DNA of 64,000 bases from Deltaproteobacteria bacterium (GTDB lineage: Bacteria; Desulfobacterota; DSM-4660; Desulfatiglandales; HGW-15), in contig JAFDEF010000005.1 in assembly GCA_019310485.1 (NCBI GenBank), positions 38,583-102,582 on the forward strand. The letters are read 5' to 3'. The position numbers were made by a program, and so were the translations under genes. How positions within the stretch are numbered: position 1 is the stretch's first letter; each line of letters starts with the position of its first letter. Under the pieces are notes generated by a model that was not told the DNA's origin, did not search any database, and saw only the letters and a list, made by a program, of their open reading frames with translations. Shown here piece by piece: positions 30,121-39,898 of this stretch.

Positions 30121-32340
30121 ATGTCGAAACTAGTCGCATTTGCTGCCATACAGGGAGCCTACAATATAGTTTCCAAGGCAGAAGGAAAGTACAAAAGGGC
30201 TCTGGAGACGTATGGTGGAAGTCAGAAACTGGAATTTCCGAACACAGCTTACTACTTACCTATCATTTATTCTCTGACAGGTATGAAGGTTACAGACCTT
30301 GATTCTGCAAGAAAACCGCTTGAGTTTGCGAGAAAACTTTTACCCCCGCACATAAAGAAAGACTGTTACCTGCCCTACCTGGGCCCCCTGTTGGACGCCG
30401 GTATGGCAGCGCTCTTTGCCGAGGAGATCGTGGAAGCAATTCGTTACGTGGAGGATCCCGATTTCTACCAGCCTGAAGTGGAGGAGCCTGACATAGACAA
30501 TGGGAAGATCTGGCTTGGAGCCGCAGATGATGCAATCATGAGAAAGCGAGGCGTTGAATTTGTGGATGGAACAGCGCCCGGTTTTGCTGCCATCGTCGGC
30601 GCAGCTCCGGAGCCGGAGACAGCAAAGAAGATCGCTGAAGAGTACCAGGTAAAGACGATTTACGTTTTTATGGCTGCGAACCAGAATGGGACAACTTTTG
30701 CCGAACAGCTAATCGAAGCAGGGGTGCAGATCGGGTGGAATACACGTCTTGTGCCTTTTGGACCGGACATATCTGCCGCGGTTTTTGCTCTTGGTTTTGC
30801 CAATAGGGCGGGAATGTCATTTGGCGGTATTGCTCCCGGCGATTATAAGAGGCAGCTCAGGTACCAGAAAAACAGAATTTTTGCATTCGTGAACGCCCTG
30901 GGAGATGTTAACGCCGAGTGGGCTGCAAATGCAGCAGGCGCCCTCAACTGGGGTTTCCCCACGATCGCGGATACGGACATACCTGAGGTGTTACCCACAG
31001 GAGTTTGCACTTACGAGCATGTTGTCGCAAACGCGTCACATGATGAAATTGTCGCCAAGTCAATCGAGATACGCGGACTGAAAGTCACGATCAGCAAGGT
31101 GGACATCCCGCTTGCGTATGGACCGGCTTTCGAGGGCGAACGAGTGCGCAAGGATGATCTCTACCTTGAAATGGGTGGGGGAAAGACTCAGTGCACCGAG
31201 CTTTGCAAGATGGCCGAAATGAACGAGATCGAGGACGGCGAAGTGGAAGTTATCGGCCCGGACGTGACCGATGTGAAAAAAGGCGACCGACTGCCGCTCG
31301 GCATCTATGTGCAGGTGGCTGGAAGGCAGATGCAAGTGGACTTTGAACCGATTTTGGAGAGGCAGATACACCACCTTATTAACTATGCCCAAGGCATTAT
31401 GCATATTGGGCAGCGCGACATTTCCTGGATCAGGGTAAGCAACCAGGCAATAGAGAAAGGGTTTACCCTAAAGGATATTGGCGTAATTTTGCATGCAAAG
31501 TTTCATCAGGACTTCGGCAATATCCTGGACAAGGTGAAGGTTACCCTTTATACAAAGAAGGAGGATGTGGACAAGCTCACAAAGTGGGCAAGGAAGGAGT
31601 ATAAAACAAGAGATGACCGCGTGGAGAAAATGACGGATGAAAGCATTGAGATTTTTTACTCCTGCACCTTGTGCCAGTCATTTGCACCTAACCACGTTTG
31701 CGTTGTAAGCCCTGAAAGAACAGGACTTTGTGGTGCTTACAACTGGATGGATTGCAAGGCCTCCTACGAGATTAACCCCACTGGGCCGAACCAGCCTGTT
31801 GAAAAAGGAGAGTGCCTTGATCCAAAGCTCGGGCAGTGGAAAGGGGTCAATGAATTTGTTTATAAAGCCTCAAGGCAGGCCATTGACCACTATAACTTTT
31901 ACAGCCTGGTGCACGACCCAATGACCACGTGCGGGTGCTGCGAGTGTATAGCGGCGGTTTTGCCAGCCTGTAACGGCGTCATGACCGTACACAGGGACTA
32001 CAGCGGTGAGACGCCCTGCGGCATGAAATTCTCTACCCTTGCAGGTGTAATAGGCGGGGGGCAGTCTACCCCGGGTTTTGTAGGCCATTCGAAGTACAAT
32101 ATCACGCAGCGCAAGTTTATCGTGGGTGACGGAGGACTCCTGCGAATGGTCTGGATGCCTAAATCCTTGAAAGAGGAAATAAGGGAGCGGCTGATCAAGC
32201 GAGGAGAAGAGCTGGGCATGCCTGATTTAATTGACAGGATAGCGGATGAGACTATTGGGACCACTGAGGAGGAGATTCTACCTTTTCTCCAGGAAAAGGA
32301 TCATCCTGCTTTGAAAATGGAGCCCATTGTAAGTGAATAG
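30121..32340 (+). CDS. acsB: acetyl-CoA synthase catalytic subunit (ACS)
   Basis: The 739-residue enzyme condenses CO, the corrinoid-bound methyl group and CoA to acetyl-CoA at the Ni-Ni-4Fe4S A-cluster. The ligand-bearing C-terminal domain is intact: FYSCTLCQSFAPNHVC, ERTGLCGAYNW, and the CGCCEC motif at residues about 604-609, followed by HRDYSGETPCGMKFSTLAG and GHSKYNITQRKFI. The N-terminal CODH-docking domain is also present, so this is a full bacterial-type ACS. A GGAAGGGAGG precedes the ATG. It sits 47 bases after cooS. Confidence 0.97.
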   Translation: MSKLVAFAAIQGAYNIVSKAEGKYKRALETYGGSQKLEFPNTAYYLPIIYSLTGMKVTDLDSARKPLEFARKLLPPHIKKDCYLPYLGPLLDAGMAALFAEEIVEAIRYVEDPDFYQPEVEEPDIDNGKIWLGAADDAIMRKRGVEFVDGTAPGFAAIVGAAPEPETAKKIAEEYQVKTIYVFMAANQNGTTFAEQLIEAGVQIGWNTRLVPFGPDISAAVFALGFANRAGMSFGGIAPGDYKRQLRYQKNRIFAFVNALGDVNAEWAANAAGALNWGFPTIADTDIPEVLPTGVCTYEHVVANASHDEIVAKSIEIRGLKVTISKVDIPLAYGPAFEGERVRKDDLYLEMGGGKTQCTELCKMAEMNEIEDGEVEVIGPDVTDVKKGDRLPLGIYVQVAGRQMQVDFEPILERQIHHLINYAQGIMHIGQRDISWIRVSNQAIEKGFTLKDIGVILHAKFHQDFGNILDKVKVTLYTKKEDVDKLTKWARKEYKTRDDRVEKMTDESIEIFYSCTLCQSFAPNHVCVVSPERTGLCGAYNWMDCKASYEINPTGPNQPVEKGECLDPKLGQWKGVNEFVYKASRQAIDHYNFYSLVHDPMTTCGCCECIAAVLPACNGVMTVHRDYSGETPCGMKFSTLAGVIGGGQSTPGFVGHSKYNITQRKFIVGDGGLLRMVWMPKSLKEEIRERLIKRGEELGMPDLIDRIADETIGTTEEEILPFLQEKDHPALKMEPIVSE

Positions 32341-32376
32341 AGGATTCTTTTACTTTAGTTAGCATAGGAGTGGACT

Positions 32377-33723
32377 ATGGGATTGACTGGAATTCAAATT
32401 TTTAAGCTATTGCCCAAGACGAACTGTGGTGAATGTGGGGTTCCCACCTGCCTGGCGTTTGCCATGAACCTGGCCGCCGGCAAGGCAGAACTTGATTCAT
32501 GTCCCTATGTATCGGATGAAGCAAGGGAAAAGCTGGCCGAGGCTTCGGCTCCTCCGATTCGACAGGTTGCTGTAGGGGCAGGTGTAAGGGCCTTCAAGAT
32601 CGGCGGCGAGACAGTCATGTTCAGGCATGAGAAGACTTTTTATAATCCCACGGCTGTAGCAGGGCTCATAACCTCGGACATAGACCCCGGTGCCCTTGAA
32701 AATAAGCTGAAGACCTGGAACGCATTTCAGTTTGAAAGGGTGGGTCTTAATCTGAGGCCTCAGGCCGTGGCATTAAAGGACGTTAACGGTGACGGGGCAG
32801 CATTTGCCGCAACAGCGAAAAAGATAGCAGAAGAGAGTGAGTTCAACCTTATTTTGATGACCGATAAGCCCGAAGTGATGAAGACGGCAGTGGAGGCGTG
32901 TGGTTTCAAGAGACCCCTCCTTTATGCCGCAACACCTGAAAATGCAGAGGAAATGGGCAACCTGGCAAAAGAGAAGCAGTTGCCTCTCGCTGTCAAGGCG
33001 GAGGGCCTGGAAAACCTTATTGCGCTTAGTGACAAACTCACCGGCATGGGGCTAAAAGATCTCGTGCTCGATTCCGGCTCAAGAGAGCTTAAAGATGCTT
33101 TCCAGGACCAGGTAATAATTCGCAGGGCACCCCTTAAGGCCGGAAACCGGTCCCTGGGATTCCCGACAATTACGTTCCCTTGTGAAATGGCGAGCAATCT
33201 TGACGTGGAAACCATGATTGCTTCAATGCTGATTGCAAAATACGCAGGGATTGTTGTTTTATCCGATTTCAGAGGGGATAGCCTTTTTCCGTTGCTGGTT
33301 GAAAGGCTGAACATATTCACGGATCCTCAGAGACCAATGACGGTTACACAGGGGATTTATGAAATTGGTGTGCCTGATGAGAATTCTCCGGTGCTCGTGA
33401 CCACCAACTTTTCACTGACCTACTTTATTGTCAGTGGCGAGATTGAGGGAAGCAGGATTCCCAGCTGGCTCCTGATCATGGATACCGAAGGACTTTCCGT
33501 CATGACTGCGTGGGCTGCGGGAAAGTTTTCGGGAGATGCCGTGGGTGGCTTTGTGAAAAAGTCAGGGATTGCTGATAAAATAAGCCACCGGAAGGTTATT
33601 ATTCCGGGATACGCTGCGGCCATCAGCGGTGATATGGAAGAGGAACTGCCTGACTGGGAGGTGATCATTGGGCCAAGGGATGCCTCCCTGATACCGAAAT
33701 TTCTAAAAGATATGGTAAAGTAA
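32377..33723 (+). CDS. acsC: corrinoid iron-sulfur protein large subunit
   Basis: The 448-residue protein holds the 4Fe-4S cluster and cobamide that carry the methyl group between AcsE and AcsB. Cluster cysteines are at 17, 20, 25 and 42 (TNCGECGVPTC and SCPY). A TIM barrel and a C-terminal Rossmann-like corrinoid domain (VIIPGYAAAISGDMEEELPDWEV) follow. The length matches AcsC/CdhE. It follows acsB by 36 bases in the same operon. Its low-potential cobalt is the expected target of RACo. Confidence 0.96.
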   Translation: MGLTGIQIFKLLPKTNCGECGVPTCLAFAMNLAAGKAELDSCPYVSDEAREKLAEASAPPIRQVAVGAGVRAFKIGGETVMFRHEKTFYNPTAVAGLITSDIDPGALENKLKTWNAFQFERVGLNLRPQAVALKDVNGDGAAFAATAKKIAEESEFNLILMTDKPEVMKTAVEACGFKRPLLYAATPENAEEMGNLAKEKQLPLAVKAEGLENLIALSDKLTGMGLKDLVLDSGSRELKDAFQDQVIIRRAPLKAGNRSLGFPTITFPCEMASNLDVETMIASMLIAKYAGIVVLSDFRGDSLFPLLVERLNIFTDPQRPMTVTQGIYEIGVPDENSPVLVTTNFSLTYFIVSGEIEGSRIPSWLLIMDTEGLSVMTAWAAGKFSGDAVGGFVKKSGIADKISHRKVIIPGYAAAISGDMEEELPDWEVIIGPRDASLIPKFLKDMVK

Positions 33724-33762
33724 ACTCGGTGCGCAAAAGTGGAAGAAAACTTTATTTGCCAT

Positions 33763-33782
33763 CCCCGTGCTTCTGCACGGGG
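33763..33782 (+). other. hairpin between acsC and acsE
   Basis: A perfect 8-bp stem, CCCCGTGC and GCACGGGG, with a TTCT loop in the 97-base acsC-acsE gap. No T-run follows, so it is more likely an mRNA-processing or stability element than a terminator. It could set different acsE levels. Confidence 0.5.
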
Positions 33783-33820
33783 CATTCCTACGGGGTAAAA
33801 TCCAGAGGGGGAGGATGACC

Positions 33821-34705
33821 ATGCTACTTATAGGCGAAAATCTGAATGTAATCAACAGGGTTATAGGAAAGGCTTTTAGAGAAAAGGACCCTCGGCCGAT
33901 CGCGGAGGAGGCGAAAAGGCAGAAGGAAAAAGGCATGGATTGGATTGACGTCAATCTGGGTCCTGCTCGTAAAGGAGGGCCCGAGTTAATGGAATTCGTG
34001 GTCAAAACGATCCAGGAAGAAATTGGGGATACTCCTCCCTTGAGTTTGGACACTTCCAATATAGAGGCCATGGAAGCAGGTCTTGCGGTTCATAAAGGCA
34101 AAGCAATTATCAACTCGATTATGTGCAGGGCTGAGAGATATGAAAAAATGATTCCTTTGGCCGTCAAATATAAAGCAAGCTTTATTGCCCTTATGTGGGG
34201 GCCGGAGGGTCTGCCAAGAGACGAGCATGAAAGGGGAGCGCTCGCCGCAGAACTCATTTACGCTGCAAACGAAGCTGGCATTCCCAATGAAGACATATTC
34301 GTGGACGGTGTTGTGACACCTTTGAATATCCAGCAGCCTCAGTTGATGAGTCTCCTGGCTTTTCAAGAGATGCTTCAGGATATGTTCCCCGGCATAAAAT
34401 CTACATGCGGGCTTTCAAATGTCTCAAATGGACCTCCGACTCACCTGAGGCCGATCATCAACCAGACTTACATGGTCATGCTCGAACGCAAGGGCATGTA
34501 TTCCTGTATTGCGGATGCGTATGACGACAAATTGATTGATATCGCCAGGGGGAGGAGACCCGATATCGTTGAAGTCATACACAAAGTCATGGACGGGGAG
34601 GAGATTGACATGGACTCTCTGTCCAAGGAACTCCAGGACTATGTCAAGACAGCACGTGTAATCCTGGGCCATACCCTGTATTCAGACTCTTGGCTGGAAG
34701 TATAG
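33821..34705 (+). CDS. acsE: methyltetrahydrofolate:corrinoid iron-sulfur protein methyltransferase
   Basis: About 294 residues with a dihydropteroate-synthase-like TIM barrel: LLIGENLNVINR, WIDVNLGPARKGG, LSLDTSNIEAMEAGL, IINSIMC, and STCGLSNVSNGPP with the conserved late asparagine. AcsE moves the methyl group of methyl-tetrahydrofolate to the cobalt of AcsC/AcsD, joining the two Wood-Ljungdahl branches. The ATG at 33821 sits six bases after GGGAGG; an ATG at 33815 is also possible. It is the last gene before the operon terminator. Confidence 0.94.
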   Translation: MLLIGENLNVINRVIGKAFREKDPRPIAEEAKRQKEKGMDWIDVNLGPARKGGPELMEFVVKTIQEEIGDTPPLSLDTSNIEAMEAGLAVHKGKAIINSIMCRAERYEKMIPLAVKYKASFIALMWGPEGLPRDEHERGALAAELIYAANEAGIPNEDIFVDGVVTPLNIQQPQLMSLLAFQEMLQDMFPGIKSTCGLSNVSNGPPTHLRPIINQTYMVMLERKGMYSCIADAYDDKLIDIARGRRPDIVEVIHKVMDGEEIDMDSLSKELQDYVKTARVILGHTLYSDSWLEV

Positions 34706-34737
34706 ACCGAAGTTCCTGAACAAATAGAGAAGAAAAG

Positions 34738-34776
34738 GAATCCCCCTGGAAGATGCGTTTTGGGGGATTCTTTTTT
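34738..34776 (+). terminator. Rho-independent terminator of the CODH/ACS operon
   Basis: GAATCCCCC (34738-34746) pairs perfectly with GGGGGATTC (34762-34770) around a 15-base loop, directly followed by six T residues. It lies 33 bases after the acsE stop and ends the operon cleanly before the Mrp gene. Confidence 0.93.
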
Positions 34777-34797
34777 ATTTAGGCGGGGTTAGTCCAA

Positions 34798-35643
34798 GTG
34801 GATAAGGAAAAGCAAAACATCCCGGTTATGACACCGGCAGAACTTGAAAGATTAGACCAAGAAAAGACTATTAAGCACAGGCTCTCAAAGATCGGGCGAA
34901 AAATACTTGTAATGAGCGGCAAAGGAGGTGTGGGGAAAAGTACGGTGGCCGCTTACATGGCCTTAATCTTGAGCAAGAATGGCAAGCAGGTCGGCCTTTT
35001 AGACGTTGATCTCCACGGGCCAACAATACCTCATCTTCTAGACATTCGTGGCGGGCTGGTAATCTCTGAAGATGGGCTTGTGAAGCCTTATTTTGTTTCA
35101 GATAGATTAAGAGCAGTTTCGCTGGAGATGCTGGTTCATGACAAAGATGCAGCGGTTATCTGGAGAGGGCCGATAAAGATAAGTGCGATCAAGCAATTCA
35201 TTTCTGACATTGACTGGGGTCAAATAGACTACCTCATCATAGATTCACCCCCCGGAACCGGGGACGAGCCTCTTACTGTAGCGCAGACTATCCCCGAAGC
35301 AGAAGCTATTATTGTGACCACCCCTCAAGAGATATCGCTTGCAGATGTCAGGAAAAGCATTAATTTTTGCCGCCAGGTAAATATGCGGATTGTCGGTGTT
35401 GTTGAAAACATGAGTGGGCTCATGTGCCCGCATTGCCACCAACCTATATCTATCTTTGGCTCGGGTGGCGGCCAAAAGATGGCGGATCAAAAGGGGGTTG
35501 CTTTTTTGGGGACGATTCCCATTGAGCCTCTTATGGTGGAATACGGGGACAGTGGGCACCTTGCTGATCTCGCCTCAAGGAATGACCTGGGAATAAACAG
35601 CGCATACCAAGAAGTACTTGATAAGGTGGAAAGAACCGGCTGA
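34798..35643 (+). CDS. Mrp/NBP35-family iron-sulfur carrier ATPase
   Basis: The 281-residue P-loop ATPase has the deviant Walker A SGKGGVGKSTVAAYM, GLLDVDLHGPTIPHLL, YLIIDSPPGTGDEPLT, and a CPHC motif at about 202-205 that bridges a 4Fe-4S cluster between subunits. Mrp/ApbC proteins hold and transfer iron-sulfur clusters to client enzymes. The position right behind the Fe-S-rich CODH/ACS operon fits that role, but the intervening terminator means separate transcription. The GTG start at 34798 is weakly supported. Confidence 0.9.
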   Translation: MDKEKQNIPVMTPAELERLDQEKTIKHRLSKIGRKILVMSGKGGVGKSTVAAYMALILSKNGKQVGLLDVDLHGPTIPHLLDIRGGLVISEDGLVKPYFVSDRLRAVSLEMLVHDKDAAVIWRGPIKISAIKQFISDIDWGQIDYLIIDSPPGTGDEPLTVAQTIPEAEAIIVTTPQEISLADVRKSINFCRQVNMRIVGVVENMSGLMCPHCHQPISIFGSGGGQKMADQKGVAFLGTIPIEPLMVEYGDSGHLADLASRNDLGINSAYQEVLDKVERTG

Positions 35644-35721
35644 ATCTTGCTTATTGTCGGGCTGGGCGTTTGAAGGCTGGCGAAATGCCTTGGTAAAATT
35701 CTGATGAGATAATCATTTATT

Positions 35722-36312
35722 ATGACCGTAAACCTTGACGAGATCCTTAGCAAACTAGACCCCGAAGAAAAGGACTTTATTGCCGCGCTTATTGATAAGG
35801 ATCCACTTACCGGCGTGTACAACAGGAGAAAGTTTGACCGCGATGTTGAGCTGCTGGTAGCCGTATACAGAAGAACCCAAAAAGGATCGGCATTATTGAT
35901 TATTGATATTGATCATTTTAAGAAATTCAATGACCAATATGGGCACCAAAGAGGAGACCAGGTTCTAATAGAAGTATCTAAATGCATAGAGCAGAGCTTG
36001 AGGGATTATGACCGAATCCATATTTACCGTTATGGAGGAGAGGAATTTGTGGTGATGATTCCCGATGTCACCACAAAAGACGCGAAAAAAATTGGAGAAC
36101 GGTTGAGGCAAAAGGTCGAGAAAACGTGCCCTGTAACGATCAGCATTGGCATATCCCACTACAGGGAGATTTCAGATAATCTGGAGACTCTCGTTAGTGA
36201 TGCGGACCGCGCTCTTTACCAGGCTAAGCGTAAGGCCAGGAACAGGGTGGAGGTTTACTCAAAAGTGGAAAGAGAAGAGGAAAATATCAACCCAGGACCT
36301 CGTAAACCTTGA
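35722..36312 (+). CDS. GGDEF-domain diguanylate cyclase
   Basis: A 196-residue protein with little before its catalytic domain. It has DPLTGVYNRRKFD, IIDIDHFKKFNDQYGHQRGDQVL and the active-site loop RYGGEEF, so it should make cyclic di-GMP. No RXXD inhibitory site stands at the usual place before GGEEF. No transmembrane or sensor domain is present, so it is cytoplasmic and may be controlled by partners or expression. Its last 26 bases overlap the end of the convergent adenylate cyclase gene. Confidence 0.9.
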   Translation: MTVNLDEILSKLDPEEKDFIAALIDKDPLTGVYNRRKFDRDVELLVAVYRRTQKGSALLIIDIDHFKKFNDQYGHQRGDQVLIEVSKCIEQSLRDYDRIHIYRYGGEEFVVMIPDVTTKDAKKIGERLRQKVEKTCPVTISIGISHYREISDNLETLVSDADRALYQAKRKARNRVEVYSKVEREEENINPGPRKP

Positions 36313-37939
36313 TTGGCTTGCTTTTGCCTTTAAGTTTCTTTTCCCCGATCTGCCTGATCCGAAACATGTTCTTGACACTCCGGTAGGTCTTTTCACCAAT
36401 CAGAATCTGGTTTGGTTCCGCAAGAGTTTCCAGCCTTGATGCAGTGTTGACTGTGTCCCCTATGACGGTATAGTCCATTCGCTTCGGGGAACCAAGGTTT
36501 CCTGCTACCACCCGTCCGGTATTTATGCCCAATCTTATGCTGAACCTCCTGTCGGGCTCGATTTCTTCCATCATCTGAGAAAGAGTTTTGCGCATGTCAA
36601 GCGCGGCCCTGACAGCTCTTTCCGGGTCATCTTCCCGTTCAATGGGCGCTCCGAACACTGCCATGATCGCGTCTCCGATGTACTTGTCCAGGGTTCCATT
36701 ATACTTGAATATAATATCAGTCATTTCGCGAAAATAGTGATTCAATAGCAGGCTGACCTCTCCGGGTGAAAGCCTCTCCGAGAGAGGGGTAAAGCTCACA
36801 ATGTCACTGAACAGGATAGTTGCAATCTTTTCAGTGGGAGCCACAAGGGCTCCGCTTTCCAGATCCTCCCCGTGGATGATAAGGTCCACGACTTCCGGGG
36901 AATGAAATCTTTCAAGGCGAGTTCTAGCGATTGTCTCACGCCGTATCTTTTCGTTTAATTCAGCCTGCTCAATAACCATAGCCACTTGATTGCTGATAGT
37001 GGTGAGCAGGTCCAGGTCCGCCCTTGTAAATTTGTTCGTCAGGCGTGAGCTGTGAAGCTGGATAATGCCTATGACCTCATTTTTTCGCCACAGTGGAACA
37101 GACATTGCCGAGCGAATGTTCTGCACAAAAATACTTTTGGCTCCTTGAAAGCGGGAGTCTTCCATTGCATCTGAAGTGAGCACGGATGCCTTTTCATGAA
37201 CCACCCTGTTGAGGATCGTGCGGCTAACCTTCATTTCGCCGCTGCTTTTCTTGGAAGAGATTCTGTATTTTACAACTTTTGGAACCAACTCGTCGGGACT
37301 TTTCCCCAGCAGGGCAACAAAACCGTAGTCAGCATCAATGACTTCGAAAATTGAGTCCATTATGGCGCTCAAGAGCTGGTCAAAATCTGGAACGGTGTTA
37401 AGTTTGCGGCTAATTTGGTAGAGCACGTAGAGGATCTTGTTACTTTTTTCCAGGTCCACGAACCTTGCATGCTCAGGTCCCGACCTCCTCCGTTCTGGAG
37501 TAGTTTCGGAATCACCCGCCTTTGCCGTGGCTACCCGGCGGGCTGAGATTAGCAGGTCTTGTTGAGAGTCCAGCTCACCAACACGGGGGGCTTTCCTCAG
37601 AACTTCCTCTTCCTTTTGTTCCGCTGAATCTTCCACCAGCCGAGCTCTTGGAACTTTGTCCAGAAACACAATTGTGGCAGTTCCGACCTTGACCTCATCC
37701 CCATGCTCCAAGATATGCTCTTTGATTTGTGATCCATTGACGTAGGTACCGTTGTGGCTGTCAAGGTCTTTCAGGAGATATCCCCTGAGGGTTTTTCTTA
37801 AAGAGGCGTGTCTTCTGGATACCGTGTAATCAGGTATGACAATATCGCTCTCTGGCGCCCGGCCGATTATGATTTCACCTTTTTCAATCAAATAGGTGCT
37901 GGTTTTACCGTCGATTGTGTGAACACTGAGCTCTGCCAT
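36287..37939 (-). CDS. FHA-GAF-class III adenylate cyclase
   Basis: The 550 residues contain an N-terminal FHA phosphothreonine-binding domain (IIGRAPESDIVI, SRRHASL, DLDSHNGTYVNG), a GAF domain at about 180-330, and a class III cyclase domain at about 365-550. Metal aspartates lie in LFSDIVSFT and GDAIMAVFG, the adenine-selecting lysine in LDKYIGD, and the catalytic asparagine and arginine in DTVNTASRLE. All key residues are present, so it should make cAMP in response to a GAF ligand and a phosphoprotein partner. No membrane segment is seen. Confidence 0.92.
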   Translation of the reverse strand: MAELSVHTIDGKTSTYLIEKGEIIIGRAPESDIVIPDYTVSRRHASLRKTLRGYLLKDLDSHNGTYVNGSQIKEHILEHGDEVKVGTATIVFLDKVPRARLVEDSAEQKEEEVLRKAPRVGELDSQQDLLISARRVATAKAGDSETTPERRRSGPEHARFVDLEKSNKILYVLYQISRKLNTVPDFDQLLSAIMDSIFEVIDADYGFVALLGKSPDELVPKVVKYRISSKKSSGEMKVSRTILNRVVHEKASVLTSDAMEDSRFQGAKSIFVQNIRSAMSVPLWRKNEVIGIIQLHSSRLTNKFTRADLDLLTTISNQVAMVIEQAELNEKIRRETIARTRLERFHSPEVVDLIIHGEDLESGALVAPTEKIATILFSDIVSFTPLSERLSPGEVSLLLNHYFREMTDIIFKYNGTLDKYIGDAIMAVFGAPIEREDDPERAVRAALDMRKTLSQMMEEIEPDRRFSIRLGINTGRVVAGNLGSPKRMDYTVIGDTVNTASRLETLAEPNQILIGEKTYRSVKNMFRIRQIGEKKLKGKSKPIKVYEVLG

Positions 37940-38014
37940 TATCTTTTTTCAAACGGTATTTAGTAGCGTTTCCATGAAAGCCTGGATCAGAAGAGATGTA
38001 TCACACCAAACCGC

Positions 38015-39628
38015 TCAGATCCAAATCACAGTATCCCTTTTCCAATGTTCATTGTCCTGGTGGGGGTAATCAAGGTTGTAGTGCAGGCCGCGGCTTTCTT
38101 TTCTCAGGGATGCACAGGTAATTATCAATTCCGCTACCTGGGCAAGGTTCCTCAGCTCAAGTAGGTCGCTGGTGACAATGAAGTTCCAGTAGTACTCCTT
38201 TATTTCTTCCTGGATGATCTGAACACGGCTTCTGGCCCTTGCCAGGCGTTTGTTGGTCCTCACAATACCAACATAATTCCACATAAATCTTCTTATTTCA
38301 TCCCAGTTATGCGTTACCACCACGGACTCCTCGCTGTCTGTTGCACTTCCCGAATCCCACAACGGTGCCTTGCTGAGAGGGATATTCCGATTTGCAGCAA
38401 GGTCCTCAGAGGCACTTTTGGCAGCGCGTTTGGCAAACACGAGCGCTTCAAGTAACGAATTGCTCGCCAAACGATTAGCACCATGAAGCCCCGTGCAGGC
38501 AACTTCTCCAATGGCATATAGGTTATCAATATTGGTGAGCCCATTCTTATCGGTGAGGAGGCCGCCACACATGTAATGGGCTGCAGGAACCACCGGTATA
38601 GGCTCTTTTGTAATGTCAATCTGATATTTCAAGCAGGTGTGATAAATGTGGGGGAATCGTTCCTTTATAAAAGCCGCAGGCTTATGGCTTATATCAAGGT
38701 AAACGCATTCATCCCCGCTTTTTTTCAGTTCCAGGTCAATTGACCTTGCCACGATGTCACGGAAAGCGAGTTCTTTGAGCGGGTGGTATTTTTCCATGAA
38801 ACGGTTCCCCTTGCTGTCAAGCAGAATCCCTCCCTCGCCTCTCACCGCCTCTGAGATTAGGAAGCTTTTGGCCATAGGGTGGTAAAGGCACGTGGGATGA
38901 AACTGGACAAATTCCATGTTCGCCACCTTGACTCCTGCCCGATAACCTATGGCAACACCGTCCCCGGAGGCGATGTCAGGATTGCTGGTGTAAAGATACA
39001 CCTTGCCCGCTCCTCCCGTAGCCAACACAGTGACCCTGGCAAGAAATGTTTTGACTTGATTTGTTTTGACATCCAGAACATAGGCCCCCCAGCATGTCTC
39101 TCTTGTCTCCGAAATTACAATTCCCCTCTTGATCAACTTGGATTTTGTAATGAGATCTATGGCCATGTGATTGTCGTATATGGTTATGTTGGGCTGCTCG
39201 CGGGCGCGCTCAAGGAGTACTTTTTCAACCTCCTGGCCAGTGTGGTCCTTGGCATGCACAATTCGGCGCCTGCTGTGCCCTCCTTCCATCCCTAGATCGA
39301 GTTTTTTTTCGGGACCGGATTGCCTGGTGAAGTTCACTCCCAGCCCAATGAGTTCCTGAACCCTTCCAGGGCCTTCCCTTACTACCATTTTGACGACATC
39401 TTCTTTGCACAGGCCGTCTCCTGACTCAAGGGTGTCTTTAATGTGTAACTCGGGTTGATCCTCGGGGTCCAGTACAGAAGCAATACCTCCCTGGGCATAG
39501 TTTGTTGATGTCTCTTGCGGATCCCTTTTAGTAACAATAGCCACGGTGCCAGAGCGTGCGCTCTCGAGTGCAAAACTCAGTCCGGCAATGCCGCTTCCAA
39601 TAACGAGGTAGTCTGACTGAACTTCCAT
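38015..39628 (-). CDS. nadB: L-aspartate oxidase
   Basis: The 537-residue flavoprotein oxidises aspartate to iminoaspartate for NAD synthesis. It has the FAD motif [16 protein letters not shown], the succinate-dehydrogenase-like [33 protein letters not shown], and [16 protein letters not shown]. In anaerobes fumarate serves as electron acceptor. The C-terminal helical domain is complete. It is single and not beside nadA or nadC. Confidence 0.95.
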   Translation of the reverse strand: MEVQSDYLVIGSGIAGLSFALESARSGTVAIVTKRDPQETSTNYAQGGIASVLDPEDQPELHIKDTLESGDGLCKEDVVKMVVREGPGRVQELIGLGVNFTRQSGPEKKLDLGMEGGHSRRRIVHAKDHTGQEVEKVLLERAREQPNITIYDNHMAIDLITKSKLIKRGIVISETRETCWGAYVLDVKTNQVKTFLARVTVLATGGAGKVYLYTSNPDIASGDGVAIGYRAGVKVANMEFVQFHPTCLYHPMAKSFLISEAVRGEGGILLDSKGNRFMEKYHPLKELAFRDIVARSIDLELKKSGDECVYLDISHKPAAFIKERFPHIYHTCLKYQIDITKEPIPVVPAAHYMCGGLLTDKNGLTNIDNLYAIGEVACTGLHGANRLASNSLLEALVFAKRAAKSASEDLAANRNIPLSKAPLWDSGSATDSEESVVVTHNWDEIRRFMWNYVGIVRTNKRLARARSRVQIIQEEIKEYYWNFIVTSDLLELRNLAQVAELIITCASLRKESRGLHYNLDYPHQDNEHWKRDTVIWI

Positions 39629-39744
39629 TCTTGTCCCCCAAAATCGCTAACAGAATAAAGAGATTTCTCCTCAGTTCACCTTTAGGTGGGCAGAAAGTTA
39701 ATGCTACAACATTTTCAATAGATCAGGCTCTCATCCTTGCAAGG

Positions 39745-39773
39745 TTGACAGAGAACATAATTTCTTTTACTGT
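39745..39773 (+). promoter_or_regulatory. probable promoter of the HAD phosphatase gene
   Basis: TTGACA at 39745-39750, a 17-base spacer, and TACTGT at 39768-39773, in the 270-base gap between nadB and the HAD gene. The -35 is perfect and the -10 is weak. Confidence 0.45.
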
Positions 39774-39898
39774 GTCGCATCCTATTTATCAAGAAAACTT
39801 TTCACCATTAAAGTGGATAGTGTGAAGGTTCCCCCCGCAGAGCCCGTACTGGGGGAGAAGGATGGGGGGAGTAGGATTGTGCCCTTGGTGTGTTAAAG

